Positions 14,497 to 23,166 of a stretch of DNA of 34,307 nt are shown piece by piece. The notes under the pieces are model-generated. The model was not told the DNA's origin, ran no database searches, and worked only from the letters and a program-made list of their open reading frames with translations. Where the stretch lies: assembly GCA_905480215.1 (NCBI GenBank), contig CAJQPL010000082.1:1-34307 (forward strand). The letters are read 5' to 3'. Source of the DNA: an uncultured Woeseiaceae bacterium (lineage in GTDB: Bacteria > Pseudomonadota > Gammaproteobacteria > Steroidobacterales > Woeseiaceae). The first letter of the stretch is position 1. Each line of letters opens with the position of its first letter. The position numbers were made by a program, and so were the translations under genes.

Positions 14497-16704
14497 TTAG
14501 TAGATGCTTGAACCTTCCTCAAGGATGCGCGGTGTTACAAAAATCAACAATTCCGCTTTGTTATCAATCCGTTGTTTGCTGCGGAACAAGGCGCCCACAA
14601 ACGGAACATCACCGAGGATAGGTACTTTCTTGATCGTTTCGCGACGCTCGGTCTCGTAGATGCCACCGAGAACAACGGTCTGACCATCGGCCACCAGAAC
14701 CTGGGTCTCTACGGAGCGAGTATCAATACTCGGCACCGTTCCACCCAGACCACCAGTTGAAATGATCTCACCAACGTTATCCTTGCTGACGCGAAGATCC
14801 ATGATGATGTTGTTGTCCGGCGTTATCTGCGGAGTGACGACCAGCTCAAGAACAGCTTCCTTAAACTGAATGGTCGTTGCACCCGAAGACGCTGATTGCT
14901 GGTACGGAATTTCCACACCCTGCTTGATCGTCGCTTCACTTTGGTTTGCAGTAATGACACGTGGCGTCGAAACAATCTCGCCGCGGCCTTCTGCTTCCAG
15001 TGCCGTCAACTCAAGATCAACGAGGTAATCATTACTGAGAACCGCGAGTGAGAATCGACCTGCTGCATCAGCGATCGGAACGTTTACGTTATAACGATTT
15101 GTCAGCGACGGAAGCTGGACCGGATAAAACGTTCCGTTTGCCGGATCAGCCAGGTTATCCAGTGCTGAACCAATCATGGTGTCTGTACCCGAGCCTGTAC
15201 CAGAAATGGTTGTCAGGTGGTTAGGGCCAGCATCGGTCCCGGTAACACCTAGGCGTATACCGAGGTCTCTACTAAAGTCATCGTTGACTACAACAATGCG
15301 TGACTCGATCAATACCTGCTTAATCGGCACGTCGAGGGTGCGCACCATACGACGAACATCCTGCAGACGTTCTGCGGTGTCCTGTACCAACAAGGTATTG
15401 GTGCGCTCATCAACGCCGAGGCTACCGCGTTCAGAAAGCATCGAGCTGCTGCCGCTATCGCCGCTAATCAATGCTGCCAAATCAGATGCCTTGGCGTAAT
15501 TAACCTGCAAGAACTCTGAGTACATCGGCTCCAGTTCGCTTATCGCCAACTGCGCTTCAAGATCCGCGGTTTCGCGCGCTGAAATCTCTTCGGCCGGTGC
15601 CACCATGATGACGTTGCCGTTCTGACGCATGTCCAGACCCTTGGTCGTCATAACAATGTCGAGAGCCTGATCCCAGGGAACATTTCGCAGACGCAGTGTT
15701 ACGTTACCTTGAACCGTGTCAGAGACGACGATGTTCTTGCCGGAGGTTTCAGCAAGCAGCTGCAGAACAGCGCGTGTTTCAATGTCCTGGAAGTTAAGCG
15801 TCAAACGCTGCCCTTCGTATTCTTTGTCCGAAGAGAACAAGCTGGATTCTGTATCAGCTGTCTCCGGTGCCGGATTGATCTCAATGGTGAATTCATTGTC
15901 AGACTGATAAGCCAACTGTTCGTACTTACCTTCAGCAGAAATCACAATGCGTGTGTCAAGATTCGTACGCAGCGTATCAACCGTAGTAACCGGGGTTGCG
16001 AAGTCCATTACATCGAGACGGCGCATCAGTTCTGCCGGCAAGCTCGTGTCCTTGAATACCGCTACGACTCGTCCGCCTTCCTGGCGAATGTCGACTGGTG
16101 TTGACGGATCGGTCAGATCGACAACAATTCGACCACCGCCGTCACGTGTACGACGGAAATCAACACTTGAAATCGAACGGCTGCCCGGCGCTGCATAAGA
16201 ACGGTCGTCGGATGAAGCTGCGCTGGCGAACTGGGTAGAACCTGCGCTGTAATCATCCCCGTCACCCAAGATGACAGTTACCGTATTGCCGCTACGGGCG
16301 GTCGTGTACTCAACCATCGAGCCGAGATTCAGTACCACGCGCGTTCGGCCATTGGCCTCGGCGGTCAATACTGTATTCAGCGGGCCCAAATTAACGTCGC
16401 GGCGACGTGAAGTCAGCCCCAACGCCGTATCCGGTAAATCAAGCGCAATTCGCGCTGGATTTTCAATAGTGAACGCAAGCGGCTCAGGTGCAGCTTCGCT
16501 CATGATGAGCTTTAGCTCGACACGTTGGCCGGGCAAACTTTGCACTTGAATATCCTGTAGACGGTTACCTTCCTGTGCGCTAACTGACGCGCCACAAAAA
16601 AGCAGCAGCGCCGCTTGTGCCAATACAGCTAGCTTTAACGTCGAATTACGGCGTCCAGCTGTCGGGTTGAATTTGAACATCATTCCTTTAACTCCCAGTT
16701 TCAT
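14497..16704 (-). CDS. pilQ: Type IV pilus secretin PilQ
   Basis: A 735-aa outer-membrane secretin that forms the pore for the type IV pilus. A signal peptide ends at about ASVSAQ (residues 39-44). Two AMIN domains follow (about 50-150 and 170-270; peptidoglycan binding in this family), then the STN/N0 domain (LNFQDIETRAVLQLLAETSG to GLDMRQ, about 300-370), the N1 domain (about 390-460, LLSERGSLGVDERTNTLLVQDT), and the C-terminal secretin beta-barrel with the VPILGDVPFVGALFR signature near 700. Several starts are possible: ATG at 16704, 16683 or 16680. The last two lie just after AAAGGA, so 16680 (MFKFNPTAG) may be the true start. It is the last gene of the pilMNOPQ set, with a terminator after it. 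Confidence 0.97.
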   Translation of the reverse strand: MKLGVKGMMFKFNPTAGRRNSTLKLAVLAQAALLLFCGASVSAQEGNRLQDIQVQSLPGQRVELKLIMSEAAPEPLAFTIENPARIALDLPDTALGLTSRRRDVNLGPLNTVLTAEANGRTRVVLNLGSMVEYTTARSGNTVTVILGDGDDYSAGSTQFASAASSDDRSYAAPGSRSISSVDFRRTRDGGGRIVVDLTDPSTPVDIRQEGGRVVAVFKDTSLPAELMRRLDVMDFATPVTTVDTLRTNLDTRIVISAEGKYEQLAYQSDNEFTIEINPAPETADTESSLFSSDKEYEGQRLTLNFQDIETRAVLQLLAETSGKNIVVSDTVQGNVTLRLRNVPWDQALDIVMTTKGLDMRQNGNVIMVAPAEEISARETADLEAQLAISELEPMYSEFLQVNYAKASDLAALISGDSGSSSMLSERGSLGVDERTNTLLVQDTAERLQDVRRMVRTLDVPIKQVLIESRIVVVNDDFSRDLGIRLGVTGTDAGPNHLTTISGTGSGTDTMIGSALDNLADPANGTFYPVQLPSLTNRYNVNVPIADAAGRFSLAVLSNDYLVDLELTALEAEGRGEIVSTPRVITANQSEATIKQGVEIPYQQSASSGATTIQFKEAVLELVVTPQITPDNNIIMDLRVSKDNVGEIISTGGLGGTVPSIDTRSVETQVLVADGQTVVLGGIYETERRETIKKVPILGDVPFVGALFRSKQRIDNKAELLIFVTPRILEEGSSIY

Positions 16705-16711
16705 GCAGGTG

Positions 16712-17239
16712 TCAGTCTAAAAGACCAACTGCGGCGTCTCTTTCAATGTAGCCGCCAATACCATCAGAAATAATCTCTATCACACCGATTTCTGACTCAG
16801 AAATTCCCGTAATTCGTCCGTCATTCTGTCCCATATAATTGCCGGGAATGACGCGGTGAATTAGACCGTCCGAAGTCTGTACGAGGCCATACATCGTCTC
16901 GCCAATATGCAGCGTTCCGACCATGCCCAACGAGTCCAGAGGAAAGCTTTCGAGGTACTCACGGCTACGCTCAACATCAGGTCGCGGACCACCCCCGTTG
17001 CGGGCTGCCTGTGGCGTATCCGGTCGAAACGGTGATCGCAGGCCGTCAATATCGGCGATATAGCGGAATCCATCATAAGGCGTAATTTCCGGTAACGGAT
17101 CAATGCGGCCACCTGGACGTGCCTTGACTTCGTTGATGTAGCGGTCGAGCTCATCGTCGGCGCTACCGCCACATGCTGACAGGCCAAAAGCCATCAACAC
17201 TACGAACAGGCTGCGCTTAACTAATTGAGAAGTGCGCAT
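16712..17239 (-). CDS. pilP: Type IV pilus assembly lipoprotein PilP
   Basis: A 175-aa lipoprotein that links the PilN/PilO inner-membrane pair to the PilQ secretin in the periplasm. The signal sequence MRTSQLVKRSLFVVLMAFGLSACGG has a lipobox with the acylated Cys at about residue 23. The C-terminal half (MVGTLHIGETMYGLVQTSDGLIHRVIPGNYMGQNDGRITGI) is the PilP beta-sandwich with its typical GNYxGxNxGxI sequence. I chose the ATG at 17239, one base after the pilO stop; the longer frame to 17284 would put 15 charged residues ahead of the signal sequence. Confidence 0.96.
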   Translation of the reverse strand: MRTSQLVKRSLFVVLMAFGLSACGGSADDELDRYINEVKARPGGRIDPLPEITPYDGFRYIADIDGLRSPFRPDTPQAARNGGGPRPDVERSREYLESFPLDSLGMVGTLHIGETMYGLVQTSDGLIHRVIPGNYMGQNDGRITGISESEIGVIEIISDGIGGYIERDAAVGLLD

Positions 17240-17240
17240 C

Positions 17241-17840
17241 TTAGTCAGCCTCCTCGTCAAGGTAACGATATGTCTGAGCAACAACTTCCATGCTCAGCTG
17301 GTCGAAATTATCAGGCGATTCCGGCGTAATCGTGATGTTATGCAAGGTCACGATTCGCGGCAGCGCAGCGATGCCGCTGACAAAATTACCAATCTCGTGA
17401 TAGCCGCCGGTAAGGCGAATATTGATCGGTTTCTCAGCATAGAAGTCTTTCGGTATCTCGGATTGCGGTACAAAAAGCTTTTCCTGCAACCCGGCTGCCA
17501 GCCCCGTTTGGGAGATATCGACGATCAGGCTTGGGATTTCTGTCTCGCCTGGCAGCTGCCTGAGCATGGTGCCAAATGATTGTTCAATCTCAGCCAATTG
17601 CGCTTTGTATGCATCGAAGTTTACGGCTTTTCTTTGTTTGTTCTCAAAGGTCAGCCTGTATTGCACTTCTTCCGCTGCTGCACGCTGCAGCTGTGGACGC
17701 TTGTCCTTAATAATCGTGAAATAGATGCCAAGACCAACGACTGCGGCAAATACGATCACAATTACTGCGAAGCGAAACGATCCCGGCCAACGACCTACGT
17801 CATTGATATCTAAGCTTTGGAGTTCTTCAACGATATTCAT
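17241..17840 (-). CDS. pilO: Type IV pilus assembly protein PilO
   Basis: A 199-aa bitopic inner-membrane protein that pairs with PilN in the pilus alignment complex. It has a short cytoplasmic N-terminus (MNIVEELQSLDINDVGRWPG), one TM helix at about residues 22-44 (FAVIVIVFAAVVGLGIYFTI), a periplasmic coiled-coil region (about 50-95) and a ferredoxin-like domain with the conserved KPINIRLTGGYHEIGNFVSGIAALPRIV segment. The start overlaps the pilN stop as ATGA (17840-17837), and pilP follows after one base. Confidence 0.96.
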   Translation of the reverse strand: MNIVEELQSLDINDVGRWPGSFRFAVIVIVFAAVVGLGIYFTIIKDKRPQLQRAAAEEVQYRLTFENKQRKAVNFDAYKAQLAEIEQSFGTMLRQLPGETEIPSLIVDISQTGLAAGLQEKLFVPQSEIPKDFYAEKPINIRLTGGYHEIGNFVSGIAALPRIVTLHNITITPESPDNFDQLSMEVVAQTYRYLDEEAD

Positions 17841-18403
17841 ACCTCGTCCTCCAGCTCAGCGTCCGAACGAACTTGTTTTGCATACACAACAAACTCAGAT
17901 TGTCTGGAGCTGCCTGACTGCTTTGTTTCAACGCGCTCAACTTCCGGATCGGTCAACCATACGGATGAGTCGATCTGTCGCATCAGTGCGGAAACTCGTG
18001 TGCTTGATTGCGCAATCCCGCGCAGCTCGACTCGTGCGCCGACCTGCCGCATGCCCGTCAAATACACACCTTCGGGAAGCTGACGAACCAACTCATCAAA
18101 GAGGTGCACAATCTCGGGGCGGCTCTTTTGTAATTGCTCAATGATTTCCATGCGCGCGAGCAGGCGTTCTTTCTGCCGCTCGAGGCTATCGATTTCCTTG
18201 ATGCTCTTTTCGAGCTCGGCGATCTCGTTAGTCAGGCGCTCATTACGTGCCTCCTGGCTAGAGATCATCTGCGAATACGCGAGCATCGTCAGCATGATTA
18301 CGGCAATACCCGCGACTACAGCGCCGCCAAGAGCAACACCGAAATCGCGTTGCCGTTTTTGACGCTCCGCTTCGCGCCATGGAAGTAGATTAATACTAGG
18401 CAT
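17837..18403 (-). CDS. pilN: Type IV pilus assembly protein PilN
   Basis: A 188-aa inner-membrane protein. The N-terminus MPSINLLPWREAERQKRQRD carries the INLLPWRE motif that binds the actin-like PilM. One TM helix (about 22-45) leads to a periplasmic coiled coil (NERLTNEIAELEKSIKEIDSLERQKERLLARM) and a small alpha/beta domain. The ATG at 18403 overlaps the pilM stop (TAATG) and puts the PilM-binding motif at the very N-terminus as in other PilN; the upstream start at 18433 is therefore rejected. Confidence 0.97.
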   Translation of the reverse strand: MPSINLLPWREAERQKRQRDFGVALGGAVVAGIAVIMLTMLAYSQMISSQEARNERLTNEIAELEKSIKEIDSLERQKERLLARMEIIEQLQKSRPEIVHLFDELVRQLPEGVYLTGMRQVGARVELRGIAQSSTRVSALMRQIDSSVWLTDPEVERVETKQSGSSRQSEFVVYAKQVRSDAELEDEV

Positions 18404-19464
18404 TAGTCGAAACTCCTCAGTGCGAGACCGCAAGCAGTAAGAAGTGCTGTCGCATCTTTATTTACGCCTTGTGACTTGGCCTTAGATGAAATCTTCATTT
18501 GGCCAAGCGGATCGCCAACTTCAGTGGGGATACCTACGCGGCTGGAAATGACATCCGAGATTCCCGGAATGTTGGCGCAACCGCCACATACCAGGATCAT
18601 GTCAGGTTGTTCGCGGCCGCCACCTGAAGCCAGGTAGAACTGCAGTGAACGACTGACCTGTTGCGTCATGTCATCAATAAAGGGTTCGAGAACTTCCGGT
18701 TGATAATTGCTCGGCAGACCACCTTGCTTCTTGGCGCGACCGGCATCTTCCATCGAAAGTCCGTAAGTACGCATTATTTCTTCAGTCAGCTGCTGGCCAC
18801 CGAAGTTAAAGTCTCGCGTGTAGACGACTTTGAGGTCTGCCAGGACACTGAATGTCGTGCTACTGGCGCCGATGTCGACCACCGCTACCGATTGCCCCAT
18901 GCCGCCGTCTGGAATCTGATGGCTGAGCAGTCGACACGCGTTTTCCAGCGCGAAAGCCTCTACGTCAACGATCTGCGTAGAAAGACCAGCCGCTACAACC
19001 GCTTGCTGGCGCTGCTCGACATTTTCCGTACGCGTCGCAACCAGTAATACGTCCATCAGCTCCGGGTCTTTATCATTGGGGCCGATAACTTCGTAATCGA
19101 AGCTAACCTCTTCCATGGGGAAGGGGATGTACTGGTCCGCCTGAATCTCGACCTGCCCCTCAAGATCTCTGTCTGAAAGACTCGATGGCATCTGAATGAC
19201 TTTAGTAATCGCAGCATCACCGCTTATCGCGACTGCTACGTCCGTTGCCTTAGCCCCAGCGCGCTTTACAGCGCGGCGAATGGCCTCGCCGACGGCCTTC
19301 GCGTCGACGATGGCTTTCTCATTCACTGAACTCGGGGGGGTTGGCTCTGCCGAATAGGACTCAACTCGATAGCGCTTTCCACTCTGGGAAAGTTCTATCA
19401 ACTTGACCGACGATGTCGTGATATCGAGGCCCAGCAGTGGCTGTGTTTTTTTGCCAAAGAGCAC
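18403..19464 (-). CDS. pilM: Type IV pilus assembly ATPase-like protein PilM
   Basis: A 353-aa cytoplasmic actin/FtsA-like protein that binds ATP and the PilN N-terminus. Visible features are the N-terminal phosphate-1 loop LLGLDITTSSVKLIELS (about 11-27), QADQYIPFPMEEVSFDYEV, the phosphate-2 loop VAVVDIGASSTTFSVL (about 195-210) and ILVCGGCANIPGI (about 290), the adenosine motif. The start is GTG at 19464 with AAGGA about seven bases upstream. It is the first gene of the pilMNOPQ operon and diverges from mrcA, the common gammaproteobacterial arrangement. Confidence 0.97.
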   Translation of the reverse strand: MLFGKKTQPLLGLDITTSSVKLIELSQSGKRYRVESYSAEPTPPSSVNEKAIVDAKAVGEAIRRAVKRAGAKATDVAVAISGDAAITKVIQMPSSLSDRDLEGQVEIQADQYIPFPMEEVSFDYEVIGPNDKDPELMDVLLVATRTENVEQRQQAVVAAGLSTQIVDVEAFALENACRLLSHQIPDGGMGQSVAVVDIGASSTTFSVLADLKVVYTRDFNFGGQQLTEEIMRTYGLSMEDAGRAKKQGGLPSNYQPEVLEPFIDDMTQQVSRSLQFYLASGGGREQPDMILVCGGCANIPGISDVISSRVGIPTEVGDPLGQMKISSKAKSQGVNKDATALLTACGLALRSFD

Positions 19465-19821
19465 GTATTTTTCCTTCTAAGTCGGTAAGTTGCGAGTTAA
19501 ATCTAGGTCGGACATTAGCAAAGTGATTTAACTATATATCAATAAAATGTTAAATAAAACGTGACTTTGTTCTCTATCTCGTCAGCATCATGGTAATGCG
19601 ACTAGGACCAGCATTTCCGTGAACCAGTCGAGAACTCAAACTATGACTCGTTATTGCAGCACTAAGGCTCGGACCTTTATCATCTGTCCCTGACACTCAA
19701 GCACGAGTCTTTGCCCCAAAAAAGCCACATTTCTTGCATCAACCACCCATCACCGTAAGCTCTAATAAGGTGAACAATCGCCCACAAAAACAGGGATGTT
19801 CGGCTGAAAACGCCTGTAACT
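19465..19821. promoter_or_regulatory. Divergent pilM / mrcA intergenic region with an AT-rich dyad
   Basis: These 357 bp hold no gene that I can support. A split inverted repeat lies at 19519-19569: CAAAGT (19519-19524) and ATTTAAC (19526-19532) face GTTAAAT (19549-19555) and ACTTTG (19564-19569). Its centre reads GATATATAGTT on the minus strand, a possible -10 for pilM, though I find no good -35. On the plus side TCTAATAA near 19761 could be a -10 for mrcA. All promoter assignments are weak. Confidence 0.35.
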
Positions 19822-22440
19822 ATGCATAATCCAACGCAAAAAAAAGCGAAACCACGTCACATAAGACGACGACGAGCCCTAAGAACTTTGATTATTGCGC
19901 TGGGTTTTGGCTCGATTAGCGCAATTGGGGCCGTCGCCGGCGTTATCGGCGCTTACTATTATGTGCAGCCGAGCCTGCAGTCCGCGGAGACCATCCGTGA
20001 TATCCCGCTGGAGGTACCACTGCGTATATTCAGCCGGGATGGCTACCTGATCAGCGAAGTTGGCGAGCGAAAGCGCATCCCGGTCACCTATGAGGATCTA
20101 CCGCCGCACGTGGTCCACGCTTTTATCGCTGCTGAGGACCGACGCTTCTTTGAACACTCTGGAATTGACTACCGCGGCGTTCTGCGCGCGGTTTTGCGCC
20201 TGGCGAAGACCGGCAACGCTTCGGGCGGTGGCGGCAGCACACTCACTCAACAGCTGGCACGCGACTATTTTTTGACTCGCGAACAGACTGTGCAGCGCAA
20301 GCTCACGGAAGCCTTCCTCGCTTATAAAATTGAGCAGGAGTTCACGAAAGATCAGATCATGGCGCTGTTCCTCAACAAGATGTTTTTCGGGCAGCGCGCT
20401 TACGGTGTCGCCGCTTCCGCGCAAGTCTTCTTTGATAAGAACCTGAGTCGTATCAATATTGCCGAAGCCGCCACCCTGGCCGGTGTTTTACCGGCGCCTT
20501 CACGATACAACCCGGTGAGCAATGCCGAGAATGCGAAGAATCGTCGTGGCTATGTACTCGGTCGCATGCGCGATCTTGGGTATATCAGTGACAGCGAATA
20601 CGACGAGGCGATGGCCTATCCGATGGAATCACGGCTGCACGGCGCGGCCATCGAGCTGAACGCGCCTTACGTAGCCGAGATGGTTCGCAGTCAAATGCTC
20701 AAGCGTTATGGCGAGGATGCCTACACGGCCGGCTACCAGGTAGTAACAACGCTCGATTCGCGTCTGCAAAAAGCAGCGAATTACGCATTGCGCAATGGTC
20801 TGCTCGAGTTTACGCGGCGCCGCGGATACCGCGGGCCACATGCGCAGGTTGCGCTCACCGCCGAGATTGCGGCATTACCGTTTGAACAATGGCCGGACGA
20901 AATTTTGCAACCACTCGATCGATACGCGCCGGGTGGCTTGTCTTTGGCGCTGGTCACAGAAGTTTCGCAAGACAATACGGCGAGCATCGTGTTTCGCGAC
21001 GGCACCACCGCGGTTATTCCCTGGTCTGGTTTGCGTTGGGCGAATCCTTTCATCGACCGTGAGAACTTTGGTCCTGCCCCTGAAACTGCGGCAGAAGTCG
21101 TAGCCATCGGCGACATTATCTATGTCATGCCAACCGCCGATGATTACTGGGCGCTGGCACAAGTTCCGGAAGCACAATCCGCGGTCGTTTCAATTGACCC
21201 TTACGACGGCGCCGTTTCAGCGCTAACAGGCGGTTTCGATTTTACAGTGAGCAAGTTCAATCGCGCCCGCCAAGCGTACCGACAACCAGGTTCTGCGTTC
21301 AAACCCTTCATATACTCAGCTGCACTCGAACATGGCAACACCGCTGCGACAGTAATTCTGGATGCGCCGGTCGTCATCAGCTCGTCTGAGCTTGAGGCCA
21401 TCTGGCGACCCATTAACTACAGCGGTCGCTTTTACGGGCCAACACGCTTGCGCGAAGCGTTGAAGCGATCGATGAATCTTGTCTCCGTTCGTTTGCTGCT
21501 TTTTGAAACTGGCGTCGGTAACGCAATTCGGCACCTCGAAAAGTTTGGTTTTAGCGATGCCACATTGATAAGAAATGGCTCGCTCGCCTTAGGTGGCGGT
21601 CAGGCCTCACCGCTGGATATGGCGCAGGGCTATGCAATCCTCGCAAACGGTGGTCATGCGGTAACGCCCTACATTATTGATTCCATTTACAGCGCGACCG
21701 GCGAACCGCTATTTCGCGCCGAAGCCGCGATTGTCTGTGAAGAGTGTATTGCGGATGAGAAGCCACCTTCGAGCGACGAGGACACACGGTCCGAAGAAGA
21801 AATTGCTGCGGCGAGGGAAAGCGCGCTGGAGCAAATGGCCGATGTTGCTGAAACCTATCGACCAGATGCGAGCATAGCGCCCGAGTTGTTCGAGGGCATC
21901 AATCTCGCACCGCAGGCCATAACGCCACAGAACGCGTTTATCATCCAGGACATGATGCGAGGCGTTGTCGGTCCTGGCGGAACGGGAGCTCGCGCGCGCC
22001 GCGAGCTCGGCCGAACCGACCTGTCCGGGAAAACCGGTACCTCAAACGATCGCCGCGATGCGTGGTTCGGCGGCTTTAACGCGGATCTCGCCGCCGTTGT
22101 CTGGGTCGGTTACGACGACGATTTACCGCTCGGCCCCCGCGAAGAAGGCTCACGTACGGCCCTGCCGATCTGGGTTGAGTTTGCTCGCATTGCATTAGAG
22201 GGCGCACCCAACCATCAGATGCCGATGCCGGAGGGCATAACATCGGTCAGAATCGACTCTGCCACCGGTTGCCGCGCCAAATTTGGTCAGCTGAATTCAC
22301 AGTTTGAGGTATTTCGAGTCGGGAACGAACCCGATTGCGAAGAACTTGGCGACGTTACAGATCTGTTCAACAATGCAGCAGGTGTCGATCCAGAGCCTGA
22401 AGGTGAAGATGAAGATGAGGATACTGAATCCCTCTTTTAA
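19822..22440 (+). CDS. mrcA: Penicillin-binding protein 1A (bifunctional transglycosylase/transpeptidase)
   Basis: An 872-aa class A PBP that polymerises and cross-links peptidoglycan. A basic cytoplasmic tail is followed by a TM anchor (about residues 24-50). The GT51 domain shows EDRRFFEHSGID (about 105) and GGSTLTQQLARD (about 136). An OB-type insert (about 320-440) is typical of PBP1A. The transpeptidase domain has the SxxK nucleophile in GSAFKPF (about 490), SMN (about 550) and KTGTSND (about 737). The C-terminus is strongly acidic (EPEGEDEDEDTESLF), and an acidic linker rich in E and D lies near 645-680. The start is ATG at 19822. Divergence from pilM is common in this class. The next gene follows after 4 bp. 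Confidence 0.97.
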   Translation: MHNPTQKKAKPRHIRRRRALRTLIIALGFGSISAIGAVAGVIGAYYYVQPSLQSAETIRDIPLEVPLRIFSRDGYLISEVGERKRIPVTYEDLPPHVVHAFIAAEDRRFFEHSGIDYRGVLRAVLRLAKTGNASGGGGSTLTQQLARDYFLTREQTVQRKLTEAFLAYKIEQEFTKDQIMALFLNKMFFGQRAYGVAASAQVFFDKNLSRINIAEAATLAGVLPAPSRYNPVSNAENAKNRRGYVLGRMRDLGYISDSEYDEAMAYPMESRLHGAAIELNAPYVAEMVRSQMLKRYGEDAYTAGYQVVTTLDSRLQKAANYALRNGLLEFTRRRGYRGPHAQVALTAEIAALPFEQWPDEILQPLDRYAPGGLSLALVTEVSQDNTASIVFRDGTTAVIPWSGLRWANPFIDRENFGPAPETAAEVVAIGDIIYVMPTADDYWALAQVPEAQSAVVSIDPYDGAVSALTGGFDFTVSKFNRARQAYRQPGSAFKPFIYSAALEHGNTAATVILDAPVVISSSELEAIWRPINYSGRFYGPTRLREALKRSMNLVSVRLLLFETGVGNAIRHLEKFGFSDATLIRNGSLALGGGQASPLDMAQGYAILANGGHAVTPYIIDSIYSATGEPLFRAEAAIVCEECIADEKPPSSDEDTRSEEEIAAARESALEQMADVAETYRPDASIAPELFEGINLAPQAITPQNAFIIQDMMRGVVGPGGTGARARRELGRTDLSGKTGTSNDRRDAWFGGFNADLAAVVWVGYDDDLPLGPREEGSRTALPIWVEFARIALEGAPNHQMPMPEGITSVRIDSATGCRAKFGQLNSQFEVFRVGNEPDCEELGDVTDLFNNAAGVDPEPEGEDEDEDTESLF

Positions 22441-22444
22441 GAAT

Positions 22445-23056
22445 ATGGGTAGAAAGCAAACAAGCGAAGCAGAACGCGCCCGGCAAATAGTCGCTCAGGA
22501 AGCTGCGCGCATTATTGTTAATCAGGGCATTCGCGACTACCGGCTCGCAAAACAAAAAGCCGCGGAGCGACTTGGATTGAGTTCGCGTGGCTCATTGCCA
22601 GGCAATGCCGAGATCGAAGTTGCGGTGGCAGATTACTTACAAATATTTGGTGGTGATGAACATGCCGACCTACTGCGCCTCATGCGCACTGCCGCGCTAT
22701 CAGCAATGGAATTGCTAGCGCCCTTTTCCCCACGACTTGTCGGTCCGGTATTGGCGGGTACTGCCGATGATAATTCGGCCGTTAATCTTCACGTCTTTGC
22801 AGACAGCCCGGAAATGATCGCGATGGAAATTGGTGACAGGGGTATACAGTTTAAATCCTACGAGCGCCGCCTGAAGACTCGGCGCGGACAAATTGAAATG
22901 TATGCAGGGTTTGAGTTTCGCCACATCAACGAAACAATTCAGGCAACAGCGTTCCCTATTGATGGCGAACGGCAAGCACCTCTAAGTCCGATTGATGGAA
23001 AACCGATGAAACGAGTAAATGCTGGTGCGGTGCAGGAGTTGCTTCAACATGTATGA
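22445..23056 (+). CDS. Conserved hypothetical protein, possibly nucleotidyltransferase-like
   Basis: A 203-aa soluble protein. The N-terminal third is helical and rich in Ala/Arg (EAERARQIVAQEAARIIVNQGIRDYRLAKQKAAERLG). The middle, APFSPRLVGPVLAGTADDNSAVNLHVFAD, looks like the core strands of a minimal nucleotidyltransferase fold but lacks a clear G-S/D-x-D catalytic pair. The end has the conserved-looking RQAPLSPIDGKPMKR. From memory, proteins of this form occur in many beta- and gammaproteobacteria without a known role; this is recollection, not a search. The ATG at 22445 lies 4 bp after the mrcA stop, so it is probably cotranscribed with mrcA; longer in-frame starts would lie in mrcA. The stop codon overlaps the arm of the hairpin at 23055. 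Confidence 0.78.
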   Translation: MGRKQTSEAERARQIVAQEAARIIVNQGIRDYRLAKQKAAERLGLSSRGSLPGNAEIEVAVADYLQIFGGDEHADLLRLMRTAALSAMELLAPFSPRLVGPVLAGTADDNSAVNLHVFADSPEMIAMEIGDRGIQFKSYERRLKTRRGQIEMYAGFEFRHINETIQATAFPIDGERQAPLSPIDGKPMKRVNAGAVQELLQHV

Positions 23057-23145
23057 CAAGAGTGCGGCCTGATAAATATTTCTAGCAATGGCTCGCTACG
23101 CTGCGCTTTATTTGCTCGAAATATTTATCAGGCCGCACTCTTGTC
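23055..23145. repeat. Long hairpin with shared 23-nt loop, copy 2 (between convergent genes)
   Basis: A 28-bp perfect stem (23055-23082 with 23118-23145) is followed inward by one mismatch (23083/23117) and five pairs (23084-23088 with 23112-23116). It closes on a 23-nt loop at 23089-23111 with core GGCTCGCTACGCTGCGC. The left arm begins within the TGA stop of the upstream gene, and the right arm ends 21 bp from the gltA stop. There is no T-run on either side, so it is not a textbook intrinsic terminator. Loop and internal mismatch position match the copy at 9750-9828; the stem sequence is entirely different. Confidence 0.94.
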
Positions 23146-23166
23146 CCGAACCCGGGAGCACTTCGT

